The notes beneath the pieces are model-generated. The model was not told the origin of the DNA. It made no database searches and saw nothing but the letters and a program-made list of their open reading frames with translations. Below are positions 16,879-24,900 of a stretch of DNA of 25,396 nucleotides, piece after piece. The stretch lies in assembly GCA_019057975.1 (NCBI GenBank), contig JAHLWJ010000026.1, forward strand, positions 1 to 25,396. The letters are read 5' to 3'. The stretch comes from Promethearchaeota archaeon. GTDB lineage: Archaea > Asgardarchaeota > Lokiarchaeia > Sigynarchaeales > SOKP01. Each line of letters starts with the position of its first letter. The first letter of the stretch is position 1. Both the position numbers and the translations under genes were made by a program.

Positions 16879-16997
16879 TTTTTTAACCTATCATTATATT
16901 TTTTCATATAATTTAATAAATAATTTTTTTTGAGTATATAATTTTTTGTACTTATCTTTTATTATTTTGAATCATGATTATTTTATCAGAAATTACA

Positions 16998-18596
16998 CTA
17001 AAAATTTAATTGAAAATTATATCCAGTTAATTGGAAATATACTGGTGAAAATAATTCACATGTTTTATAAAAATCATTTTCTGTTATTTTAAAAGGTTTT
17101 GCATAGATTATCTCCTCTACTTTTTGTATAAAGGGGTAAATAGCCGTTGGAGTTAGTTTCAATTCCTTAACAGAAATTATCGCAAAATCTCTTATTGTTT
17201 CATTATCCTTTCTAGTTCTCCCATATTTAGCACCAACTAAATCTATATAAATAGCGTTAAATAAGTAGGATATCGATTCTTCTAATCTTCCTGAATCTTT
17301 AAGAAGTTTGAGATTAATAAGTTTTGATTCAAGAGGTAAACTCACAACTCTAGATTCTTTTTCTTGTTTTTTGAAATAACGATAACCTAAAACAGCCAAA
17401 GCTGCTGTTATGCCTCCTAGGATTGGAAAAAATACCAAAGAAAACATTAAAAATGGGGGTAATCCGCCATCACTAGAAGGAATGTAAGGTGCTGCGGTAA
17501 TATTTATATAATCAACAAGAGATAAGAAAAGTCCAGCAGTGTTAACTACTTCGATTTCGATTGATTTATTACCTGTTCCGGATAGGACAGTGTATATATA
17601 GGTGAAATAACCATTGGAATCAGTGGCAACAGAACCAATATGAATTCCATCGAAGCGGATTATAAGTGTTCTATTACTTATTTTAATGGAACTGTTTGAC
17701 ATTGAAATTAATTGTCCTGCTATTGTGATTATTTCTTCTTCAGATGCTTCATCTACAATATTCCAAATGCAGGTTACATTTGAAAATAGGTTTATATCAG
17801 GTATAACAATTTCTGAATCCTCAATTTTTGGAAAGTCACCTGAATAACTTAGATTTAAACTTATAGTTTGATTGAATACATTAGTAGGGATTGTTATATC
17901 TTGTGTAATAGACCCGTCAGAAGGACTTGTAAAAAAGAAATTACTTGGCCAATTATGTGTACTGTTAAACCAATAATAATTTATTTGTACATCAAGGATA
18001 CCTGTACCATTCATATTATCATATCTTAAAAAGCCTTCAACTCTAAAATCCTCTCCAGGAATTTTAGGAAAATTATCTATTCTGGTTATATCAAAAACTG
18101 ATGTAGCCTTTGCAAAAATTATTAAATAATTTTCTTTAAAAACATTACCTTTACTGTCATCCGTAACGTTTACTTGGATTTTATATCCTGAAATAGAATG
18201 TACATCAAAGGTGAATGGTATCCTAAAATTGACTTGAAAATCTCCAATTAAGTTAGTTATATTAGTAAACTGAGGATATAAAACATTATCTACAAAAATC
18301 GCAACTTCTGTGAATTGGACTCCTGTTCCATTATTATATTTGAGATTTCCCATAATTGTTATTGTATCATTATGATAATGACGAGTTTCATTTAATTGAT
18401 AATTTGTAATATTTATACTCGCCCAAAATGCTGAGTTTTTGAGTATATCTCTATTATATATACTCTTATGAACATTTTCTAAATCTAATTCGCCAAAATT
18501 AACACTTCTATTTATTGAACTAATTGAAATTGTAAAAATAGTTGTAATTAGAAAGATTCCAATTGCTAAATTCTTCTTTTTTACATTTATTCTCAA
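16998..18596 (-). CDS. Membrane protein with Ig-like ectodomain and DUF4129-like tail
   Basis: A 532-residue type I-like protein. An N-terminal signal/anchor helix (about 9-27) is followed by a roughly 350-residue non-cytoplasmic region of about three beta-sandwich repeats, recognisable by TITIMGNLKYNNGTG, FRVEGFLRYDNMNGTG and ITIAGQLISMS starts and dense N-x-S/T sequons. One membrane helix (about 381-407) leads to a cytoplasmic helical domain (about 420-532) homologous to the next gene product and resembling DUF4129. Translation begins at TTG 18596 with only a weak leader. Its ectodomain repeats are of the same type as those of the large upstream protein, suggesting the two meet outside the membrane while the tail faces MoxR/DUF58. 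Confidence 0.75.
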   Translation of the reverse strand: MRINVKKKNLAIGIFLITTIFTISISSINRSVNFGELDLENVHKSIYNRDILKNSAFWASINITNYQLNETRHYHNDTITIMGNLKYNNGTGVQFTEVAIFVDNVLYPQFTNITNLIGDFQVNFRIPFTFDVHSISGYKIQVNVTDDSKGNVFKENYLIIFAKATSVFDITRIDNFPKIPGEDFRVEGFLRYDNMNGTGILDVQINYYWFNSTHNWPSNFFFTSPSDGSITQDITIPTNVFNQTISLNLSYSGDFPKIEDSEIVIPDINLFSNVTCIWNIVDEASEEEIITIAGQLISMSNSSIKISNRTLIIRFDGIHIGSVATDSNGYFTYIYTVLSGTGNKSIEIEVVNTAGLFLSLVDYINITAAPYIPSSDGGLPPFLMFSLVFFPILGGITAALAVLGYRYFKKQEKESRVVSLPLESKLINLKLLKDSGRLEESISYLFNAIYIDLVGAKYGRTRKDNETIRDFAIISVKELKLTPTAIYPFIQKVEEIIYAKPFKITENDFYKTCELFSPVYFQLTGYNFQLNF

Positions 18597-18648
18597 TTTT
18601 TTTCTAACACATATTTCTTTTTTTTTTATTATATGATTTGTTTATCTT

Positions 18649-21600
18649 TTAAGTGAATTGTAATTCAGTTGGTTCTACATACTCGAGATTATTAACTTGA
18701 GGATCAAAATAAACAATTATCTTAGTTTCACTAACATAATTAGGCCAAGTGCCATCGATTATTAAAGATGCGTTAAAACCCCCCCATTGATCGGTGACTA
18801 CAGTATCATTGAACGCAATAATTTCTCCACTTAACAGTTGAACAGTTATGTTCACTTTCATATTTGCCATTGCTGCTCCATTATCCCAAGTCAAGTTCCC
18901 ATAAACAAAAAGAGTGTCGTCAACCCACCATGAACCACCAGAGATATCATGAGGTATGGTGTGATAACCCTCTTGGATAATGATTGTTCCAGCAGTAATA
19001 TTTATAGGGATAAGAGAGCTATTAGTATGAATCATGTAATCTGTTAATAAAACATTTGGAAATCCTGTATTTGGGTACTCTATACCTCCGTTAAAGTCAA
19101 TTCTAATATAGTACTTTCCTTGAGGGCAAATTTGATCAATTGAACTTATAGTATAACTGAAAAAGCCATCGTTATTTATGATAATTGACTGAGAACCGAC
19201 TAAATTAAGATAACCAGTAACATCATCATATGTACTGTTTAATAGAATTATTGATACTTTTAAACCTCTTAAGTATTCACCACTTTCTTGGACACTACCA
19301 ATAAGCCCGAAACCTTCAACACCTCTAGTAACTTCATTTTTATCTGGATTTGCATCAATATCTACAGTATCATTAATAAGTATATAAGTTGTGTTAATAG
19401 TGCTATATGTATGATATTGAACTCTTATTCTATGTAATCCACCATGTAAAGAAGCTGTTGATATGTTAAATTGATAAGATCCAGACGGACCTGTAAGAGT
19501 AGGAAAATAGTATGTATCTAATAATGTATTTGTAAAATCATCATAAATATATAGTGGATTGTCACTAAGATTAAAAACATGAGAAACTTGAACTTGAAAA
19601 TGTGCCGTATCTACTGGATTATATCTTTCAGGTAAATTAAAATCATCATAAAAAGTGCGTGTAGGGTTCCATTCAACATCTAGAAGTATTGTGACCTGAT
19701 TAGAATCATAAACATATAGTTCTTTTGGTATTTCAACAGAATTGTATAAATAACCTAAATTGAATGATACTGGATAAGGATAATTAAAAAAATCAAAATA
19801 ACCATTAAATTCAAGCTTTAAAGTATAGTTATCAAGAGGTATTCCTGGATCTACTCCTCTACTAAAATCAAAAAAGTTGGATCCTGATGGAGTTGGGTAT
19901 TCAGGATTAGGAGGTGTTATAAAACCAGTATAATCCAACGTGCTGTTCATTCTTAAATCTAATTGTGAATAATATATAGAATTAGCAAAGGAGTCAATTA
20001 ATTCACATTGGATATTAAATGGAATTGAAGTAGCAAGATCATATTCAAGAGGATTTGTATATGAAATAACGTTAATCTCTATAGATTCATTAACAATATA
20101 ATAAGAATAATTGAAATCGCCACCATACTTAGCATATACCAAAGTTGGACCAGATTTATTAGTATTCCCAATATCATATAGAATCGAAGCTATCCCAAAA
20201 GCATCCGTAATATCAGCACCTATTATAACATCTCCGTTTGTATAATCATAAAATTCAATTATTTCACCAGGAGTAGGAGACATAGTACTCTCATCAATTA
20301 AAATTACTGAAAGGTCAACTTGTTGACCTCGTTTAACATTTACTACACCACTAGGGAAAAATGGATAATCAGTAGGTTGTCCATTAATAGAAAATAATAA
20401 TATAGATGCTAATTCTTCAGTCACATTCAATTCTATTCTACTACTTGAATCATTCATAAAACCCCAGGGCAAAGGCCATTGACTTGAACCATTAAAATCG
20501 ACTCGAATTTCGTAATTTCCTCTCGCGACATGGGGATTCACATTCGTAAATACATTAAAATCACCATTATTATCCGTATCAGTAAATGGAATATCGAATG
20601 GATTTGGTACTATGTTACTTGTCCCTTTTTCAAATAAAACAAATTGAACTGTAGCATTTTTTACTCGTTGACTTGCTATTGGGTCATAAACATAGCCCTG
20701 TATGTTTGTAGTATTACTGATCGAGCGGTTTACTAGTGTTGGATTAACACTCATAAGATTTACTTCTATATCTCCATAAACATAAAAAAATGTGAAATTA
20801 TTTGCTAGTTGGTAGGATGCTATTATTACATGAGGTCCGACTACATAGGAATTATTGATATTAACTAAAATTGATGCAGTACCATTTTGATTAGTATAAG
20901 CTTCACCTAAAGGTAATCCGGAACTGAAATCAGTGAAGGTTATTTTCTTATTATCTACTGATCCTGTATCAGAACTTAAAATAGCAGTTAGGTTGGCTAA
21001 TTGCCCTCTATATCCTGCAGTAAAATTCGTATAAACTTCTATATTATAATTACTCATTGGGTTTCCCCCTTGTCCAAAAGAGTCACCAATAATATCCATT
21101 TGTACCCACATACCTTCTCCAGAGATACTTGTAGGAACATAAATTTCAGCCCAATTGTATAGATTTAAATACTTGATTGCGAAAAAATCTTTACCCTCAT
21201 CGATATCATAACCTTCTTCAATCCCCCAACTATTGAAACCATCGACAAAGCGACTTGACACATTAAAAGCCCTTGCGAACGCGCAAAAAGCTGAAGCAAA
21301 TTCAGACCATAAGCCTTCTTCGTGCTCACAGAACCATTCTACAATGTCTTCACCATCATCGGGGGGATCGTTAGTTAAAGCATCATAGTCAACAGTAAAA
21401 TTACTTTGAAGATAATTCCTAATTTTATTAGCCACTACAAAAGTTTGATCAGTATCTTCAATAATTAAATCTAAAATATCATAATGAGATTTAAAATATG
21501 GGTGTGTATTGATATAAGTATCTATTGAGGGAGGTAATTGTAAATATTTATTTTTTATGAATATTGGAGTGTATTGTGCTTCAACAGCACTATTATTAAT

Positions 21601-22398
21601 ATCATCATTAGATGGCAAATTTAATCCAAATAATTCATATGTCATATTAACAGGATCTTCACTAGTAAAATCTAGATCCAATGTGGTACAATTAAAATCT
21701 GTTTTATGAAGGGTTTCTGATCCTGGATCTAAATTATCAGCAGAAACAGTGCCATTCATTATAAAAGGGACTGGAAAAAATGAAGGGATAACCATTGAAT
21801 TTGTACCTAAATTAGGAGAAAGAGGCATTTTAAGTTGTATGATATCTGGTCTTGGTGCGGAAAACTGTGATAAATATTCACCAAGTGTAAAGAAATCATA
21901 TAAATTAGTTGCAGCTGTTGACTGCCATTGATCTCCCGTAAATTCATCAAAACATTCGTATCTCCATAATTTGCTTGTCATACTTACAAATGAATCATAA
22001 TCATAAACTCTAAAGACCTCTTGCTGAGCCGCTTCAGAACCTAGAAGTGCTAAAAGAGCTTCTGAAAAATCACTTAAATCTAAATCGTCAATACTGCCAT
22101 CCATCATCTCTTCTAGCATCTCCATTAACTCAGCTATTTCATCCGGGCTTAAATCATCAAATAGATCTTGGAAAAAATCTTCATCAAAAGGATATGGGGG
22201 TTTTATTAGTTCAGCATCCTCGTAATCTGTATCAGCTTTTTCCTTATTAGGATTTAGTCTTTGAGTGCCGAATAAGAAACTAAAAAAGAAGGTTGAGAAA
22301 GCAAATACAGATACTAACAAAAGGGCAACTAATATTACACCCATTACTCTTTTTTTATTAATACTGGCGCCTATTAGTTCCTCCCTTATATCAACCAT
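18649..22398 (-). CDS. Giant transglutaminase-fold/Ig-like repeat surface protein, catalytic residues lost
   Basis: A 1249-residue protein. One N-terminal membrane helix (about 18-44) is followed by an acidic low-complexity segment (about 55-115, DEDFFQDLFDDLSPDE...), a spacer, and a transglutaminase-like core at about 305-450 (IRNYLQSNFTVDYD, EEGLWSEFASAFCAFARAF, SSRFVDGF, NLYNWAEIYVP, MWVQMDIIG). The fold markers align well. The nucleophile position is Trp364, not Cys, and the His position is Asn415; only Asp435 remains, so it is probably a pseudoenzyme. Residues about 455-1249 form a string of Ig/invasin-like beta domains with conserved xxGDF/YEIRVDFNG blocks and many N-glycosylation sequons. 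It is the first gene of the cluster, with a TATA element upstream. There is no C-terminal anchor, so it is held by its N-terminal helix, mostly outside the cell. Confidence 0.85.
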   Translation of the reverse strand: MVDIREELIGASINKKRVMGVILVALLLVSVFAFSTFFFSFLFGTQRLNPNKEKADTDYEDAELIKPPYPFDEDFFQDLFDDLSPDEIAELMEMLEEMMDGSIDDLDLSDFSEALLALLGSEAAQQEVFRVYDYDSFVSMTSKLWRYECFDEFTGDQWQSTAATNLYDFFTLGEYLSQFSAPRPDIIQLKMPLSPNLGTNSMVIPSFFPVPFIMNGTVSADNLDPGSETLHKTDFNCTTLDLDFTSEDPVNMTYELFGLNLPSNDDINNSAVEAQYTPIFIKNKYLQLPPSIDTYINTHPYFKSHYDILDLIIEDTDQTFVVANKIRNYLQSNFTVDYDALTNDPPDDGEDIVEWFCEHEEGLWSEFASAFCAFARAFNVSSRFVDGFNSWGIEEGYDIDEGKDFFAIKYLNLYNWAEIYVPTSISGEGMWVQMDIIGDSFGQGGNPMSNYNIEVYTNFTAGYRGQLANLTAILSSDTGSVDNKKITFTDFSSGLPLGEAYTNQNGTASILVNINNSYVVGPHVIIASYQLANNFTFFYVYGDIEVNLMSVNPTLVNRSISNTTNIQGYVYDPIASQRVKNATVQFVLFEKGTSNIVPNPFDIPFTDTDNNGDFNVFTNVNPHVARGNYEIRVDFNGSSQWPLPWGFMNDSSSRIELNVTEELASILLFSINGQPTDYPFFPSGVVNVKRGQQVDLSVILIDESTMSPTPGEIIEFYDYTNGDVIIGADITDAFGIASILYDIGNTNKSGPTLVYAKYGGDFNYSYYIVNESIEINVISYTNPLEYDLATSIPFNIQCELIDSFANSIYYSQLDLRMNSTLDYTGFITPPNPEYPTPSGSNFFDFSRGVDPGIPLDNYTLKLEFNGYFDFFNYPYPVSFNLGYLYNSVEIPKELYVYDSNQVTILLDVEWNPTRTFYDDFNLPERYNPVDTAHFQVQVSHVFNLSDNPLYIYDDFTNTLLDTYYFPTLTGPSGSYQFNISTASLHGGLHRIRVQYHTYSTINTTYILINDTVDIDANPDKNEVTRGVEGFGLIGSVQESGEYLRGLKVSIILLNSTYDDVTGYLNLVGSQSIIINNDGFFSYTISSIDQICPQGKYYIRIDFNGGIEYPNTGFPNVLLTDYMIHTNSSLIPINITAGTIIIQEGYHTIPHDISGGSWWVDDTLFVYGNLTWDNGAAMANMKVNITVQLLSGEIIAFNDTVVTDQWGGFNASLIIDGTWPNYVSETKIIVYFDPQVNNLEYVEPTELQFT

Positions 22399-22451
22399 AA
22401 TAAACTACAATGAACCATTATTTTTCAATTAGAATATTAATAATAAAAGTC

Positions 22452-22466
22452 TTATATATAATTTTC
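22452..22466 (-). promoter_or_regulatory. TATA box/BRE of the surface-protein/MoxR cluster
   Basis: On the minus strand, GAAAA followed by TTATATATAA lies about 55-60 nt ahead of the ATG at 22398. That is a good BRE plus TATA arrangement, predicting transcription from about 22430 and a leader of about 30 nt. All seven downstream genes share the strand, with gaps of 18-119 bases, so it may serve a long transcript. Shorter A/T-rich gaps (14597-14683, 16879-16997) could add internal promoters. Confidence 0.5.
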
Positions 22467-22593
22467 CACACATTCTTTTAAATTCTGTAATTTCATAAAA
22501 ATGCTATTTAATATAGAAATTAAATGATTTTCAAGTATTTATGTTTATCATTAATGGGAATACTAATTTTGTTACATTGATTATTAGATGAAG

Positions 22594-22623
22594 AATTAAG
22601 ATAAAGATCCTTGAGTCTTAATT
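22594..22623. repeat. 8-bp inverted repeat with 14-nt loop
   Basis: AATTAAGA (22594-22601) and TCTTAATT (22616-22623) are perfect inverted copies. They lie next to the 22626-22646 hairpin in the gap between the zinc-ribbon gene and the surface cluster. It could be an operator for the cluster or a second RNA hairpin; the sequence does not decide. Confidence 0.4.
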
Positions 22624-22646
22624 AAAAATTATCTTTAAGATAATTT
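22624..22646 (-). terminator. Hairpin plus U-tract after the zinc-ribbon gene
   Basis: AAATTATCTT-T-AAGATAATTT is a near-perfect palindrome (22626-22646) abutting the stop codon of the zinc-ribbon gene. In the minus-strand transcript it forms a hairpin followed by U5, the form of a bacterial-type intrinsic terminator. Confidence 0.5.
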
Positions 22647-23572
22647 CAGAACTCAAAACCGCATTTTGTACATACAAGCTTTTTTGCGTATATTGGTTTA
22701 GGAATATAACTAATTATACGTGATTTATCTTCGACCTCTTTTACAGCGAAACCAGATGCACCACAGTTGGGGCACATTCTTCTTCCTGTTCCTGTTGGCA
22801 TAGTTGAACTTGGAGTTGTTGTTGCTGTTGGAGTAGAAGGTGAAAAAGAGGGGCTTGTTCCATAACTAGTTGTAGTTTGGGAGGTAATCCCTTGGGCTAA
22901 ACTTGAAGGCATTACTGCTTTTGGTTCTTTTAATTCTTCAATGCGTTTTTCCTTATAAGAAACCTCTTCCTGTAATTTAGAAATTTGGGTTTGCAACGGT
23001 TGAATTTGTTGCTGTAGCATTGAATTATTTTGTTGTAATTCTTGAACTTGCTGTTGTAAGCCGGGGATATGTGCTTGCAATTGAGCCTTTTCATCGTTGA
23101 GCAGATTTACCTGTTGTTGGTATCCTTCTACTGAAGCTTGAAGAGATTGAACGTGATTAGTCAATCGATTGACTTGATTATCTTTTTCGATAAGCTGAGC
23201 GTTTAATGTAGAACATTGAGCATTTATTTCATTAAATTGATTTTGTAGTTGATTTAGTGTAGAATCTTTATTTTGCAGTTGAGTTAATACAGAATCATAT
23301 TCATCTTGTGATGGACCTACAGAAATAGTTGGAGGAGGAGTATAAATAGGTGATGGAGTTGGTTCATAAGTTGGAGGTGGTGGCGGTTGTGAAGGGGGAG
23401 GAGTCATTGGTGGCGGTTGTGAAGGGGGAGGAGTCATTGGTGGCGGTTGTGATGGAGGTGTCATTGAAGGAGGTGGAGTTGTTGGTGTCATTGAAGGGGG
23501 CGGCATAGGAGGGGTTGATATTGATTTTTTTTCCTTTTCTTCCTCATCTTCTCTCTCATATTCGTACGACAA
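22646..23572 (-). CDS. Proline-rich, coiled-coil, zinc-ribbon protein
   Basis: A 308-residue protein of unknown function with a striking modular order: an acidic N-terminus (1-18); a proline-rich tract (21-83) made of repeats around PPPSQPPPMT; a long Gln/Leu-rich coiled coil (about 90-215); a Ser/Thr linker (222-262); and a C-terminal zinc ribbon with CPNC (C267, C270) and CTKC (C301, C304). It starts at TTG, with GGAG well placed ahead. There is no membrane segment. The order suggests a cytoplasmic multimeric adaptor: the proline tract could bind profilin-, SH3- or WW-like folds, and the ribbon could bind nucleic acid or protein. It has its own TATA-like element (TTTATAAA, 23638-23645). Confidence 0.75.
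   Translation of the reverse strand: MSYEYEREDEEEKEKKSISTPPMPPPSMTPTTPPPSMTPPSQPPPMTPPPSQPPPMTPPPSQPPPPPTYEPTPSPIYTPPPTISVGPSQDEYDSVLTQLQNKDSTLNQLQNQFNEINAQCSTLNAQLIEKDNQVNRLTNHVQSLQASVEGYQQQVNLLNDEKAQLQAHIPGLQQQVQELQQNNSMLQQQIQPLQTQISKLQEEVSYKEKRIEELKEPKAVMPSSLAQGITSQTTTSYGTSPSFSPSTPTATTTPSSTMPTGTGRRMCPNCGASGFAVKEVEDKSRIISYIPKPIYAKKLVCTKCGFEF
23381..23466. repeat. 30-bp tandem repeat inside the proline-rich coding region
   Basis: Two identical 30-bp units (23381-23410, 23411-23440) and a third, shorter and diverged copy (23441-23466) encode ten-residue PPMTPPPSQP-type repeats. Identity at DNA level points to recent duplication, and the copy number may vary between strains. Confidence 0.8.
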
Positions 23573-23688
23573 ATTAATCTCCTTTATTTTTATTTAACTT
23601 TATTCATTGGTTATTTAACATAAATATGGAATTTAAGTTTATAAATTAATGCATAAATGTGATATAAAATTGTTTTGAAAAGGAGATA

Positions 23689-24783
23689 TTAGAAGCAATT
23701 CCAATGTGGTTTTAATTTATCTTTTAATGCAGGGATTACCTTGTCATTAAAATAGTCTAACAATTCTAATCTTGATGATCTTGATTCTTCTTGCAATATT
23801 TTTCCATCCTCATCATTTAAAACTTTTAAACAATTGTAAACTGCTCTTGCTTGTTTATCCAAATTATATCCTCCTTCAAGAGTTATGAGAATTCTATCGT
23901 TTGCATATTTATGTGCGATTGTTTTAATTTTATTTAAATAATTTGCAGGTGCTTGGTAAGTCCAATTCATCTCTGTCAATCTATCCGTCCAATGGGTATC
24001 GAACCCAGCAGAAATTAAAATAAATTCTGGCTTATACTCTTCACATATAGGGGCGATTATTTGATCAAAATATATTGGAATAACATCATCAGCAGAACCA
24101 GGTGGCATTGGGTAATTAATAATTTTACCTTCACCTTTTCCTGAACCAATCTCATCATAATTTCCAGTTCCGGGATAGAGTGTTCTACCATCTTGATGCG
24201 AATTAAATATAACCAAATCACCTGAATCTGACTTAGAACCTTTAAAAAAAATATCCTGTGTACCATTACCATGATGACAATCCCAATCAATTATAACAAT
24301 TTTTTTTATGCCTTTTTCTCTAAAAAGATATTCAGCAGTCACAGCAATATTATTGAATATACAAAAACCAGCGAACCTATTGGAATTTGAATGGTGTCCA
24401 GGTGGTCTTACTAAAGCAAAAGCATTCTTAATATTTCCATTTAAAATCTCATCAGCTGCATGTAAATTACCACCAACTGAGTATAGGGACGCCTCAAATG
24501 TTTTAGGAGATGCAGCTGTATCAGCATCTAGATATTGGATACGGCGTGTTTTTTCACTTAATTCACAGATTTCTCGTATCTCTTTTATTAATCTATCTCT
24601 ATGGACATATTTTATTTGATCCAAACGTGCTTTCCTTGGTTTAATGATTTTAAAGTTTGGGTCCTCAAGCACTCCTTTCTCTTCTAAAAATTTCATAATA
24701 TTAATTATTCTTTCAGGGCTCTCTGGATCCGTTCCTGTTTGATGTTCTAAATATATAGAATCATACACAATTCCTACAGTCAT
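23689..24783 (-). CDS. Histone deacetylase family (class II type) zinc hydrolase
   Basis: A 364-residue arginase/deacetylase-fold enzyme. Visible: RPPGHHSN with the active-site pair H130/H131, DWDCHHGNGTQDIF with zinc ligands D168 and H170, SAGFDTHW with the third ligand D262, and EGGYN with Y306. The complete site predicts an active amide hydrolase. The family removes acetyl groups from lysines, polyamines or small amides; which substrate applies cannot be read from the sequence. No membrane or targeting segment is present. It is transcribed away from the Rab-like GTPase across a 117-base divergent gap and is 116 bases ahead of the zinc-ribbon gene. The ATG gives MTVGIVYDSIYLEH, the normal family start. 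Confidence 0.93.
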   Translation of the reverse strand: MTVGIVYDSIYLEHQTGTDPESPERIINIMKFLEEKGVLEDPNFKIIKPRKARLDQIKYVHRDRLIKEIREICELSEKTRRIQYLDADTAASPKTFEASLYSVGGNLHAADEILNGNIKNAFALVRPPGHHSNSNRFAGFCIFNNIAVTAEYLFREKGIKKIVIIDWDCHHGNGTQDIFFKGSKSDSGDLVIFNSHQDGRTLYPGTGNYDEIGSGKGEGKIINYPMPPGSADDVIPIYFDQIIAPICEEYKPEFILISAGFDTHWTDRLTEMNWTYQAPANYLNKIKTIAHKYANDRILITLEGGYNLDKQARAVYNCLKVLNDEDGKILQEESRSSRLELLDYFNDKVIPALKDKLKPHWNCF

Positions 24784-24807
24784 TAAACATAATCTCTGTT
24801 TCTTCTT

Positions 24808-24880
24808 AAAAAGCTTAATACTTTTTTAGATTTTTAAGGTTTAATTATTTTAATATTTACGAATAAACTTAAAAAAGTTT
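24808..24880. promoter_or_regulatory. Divergent promoter region with two inverted repeats
   Basis: Between the deacetylase and GTPase genes lie AAAAAG/CTTTTT (24808-24826, 7-nt spacer) and AAACTT-AAAA-AAGTTT (24865-24880, perfect). The second sits about 21-36 bases ahead of the GTPase ATG. In this AT-rich DNA short palindromes arise by chance, so an operator role is only possible. Confidence 0.3.
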
Positions 24881-24900
24881 CTTCATAGGTTTAATTATAA

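Noticed and set aside
23381..23466. Possible CRISPR-like repeat
   Set aside because: The 30-bp units are directly adjacent without spacers and in frame with a proline-rich protein, so this is a coding tandem repeat.
24057..24619. Short frames on both strands within the deacetylase gene
   Set aside because: They are shadows of the deacetylase, whose zinc-binding motifs span the same bases.
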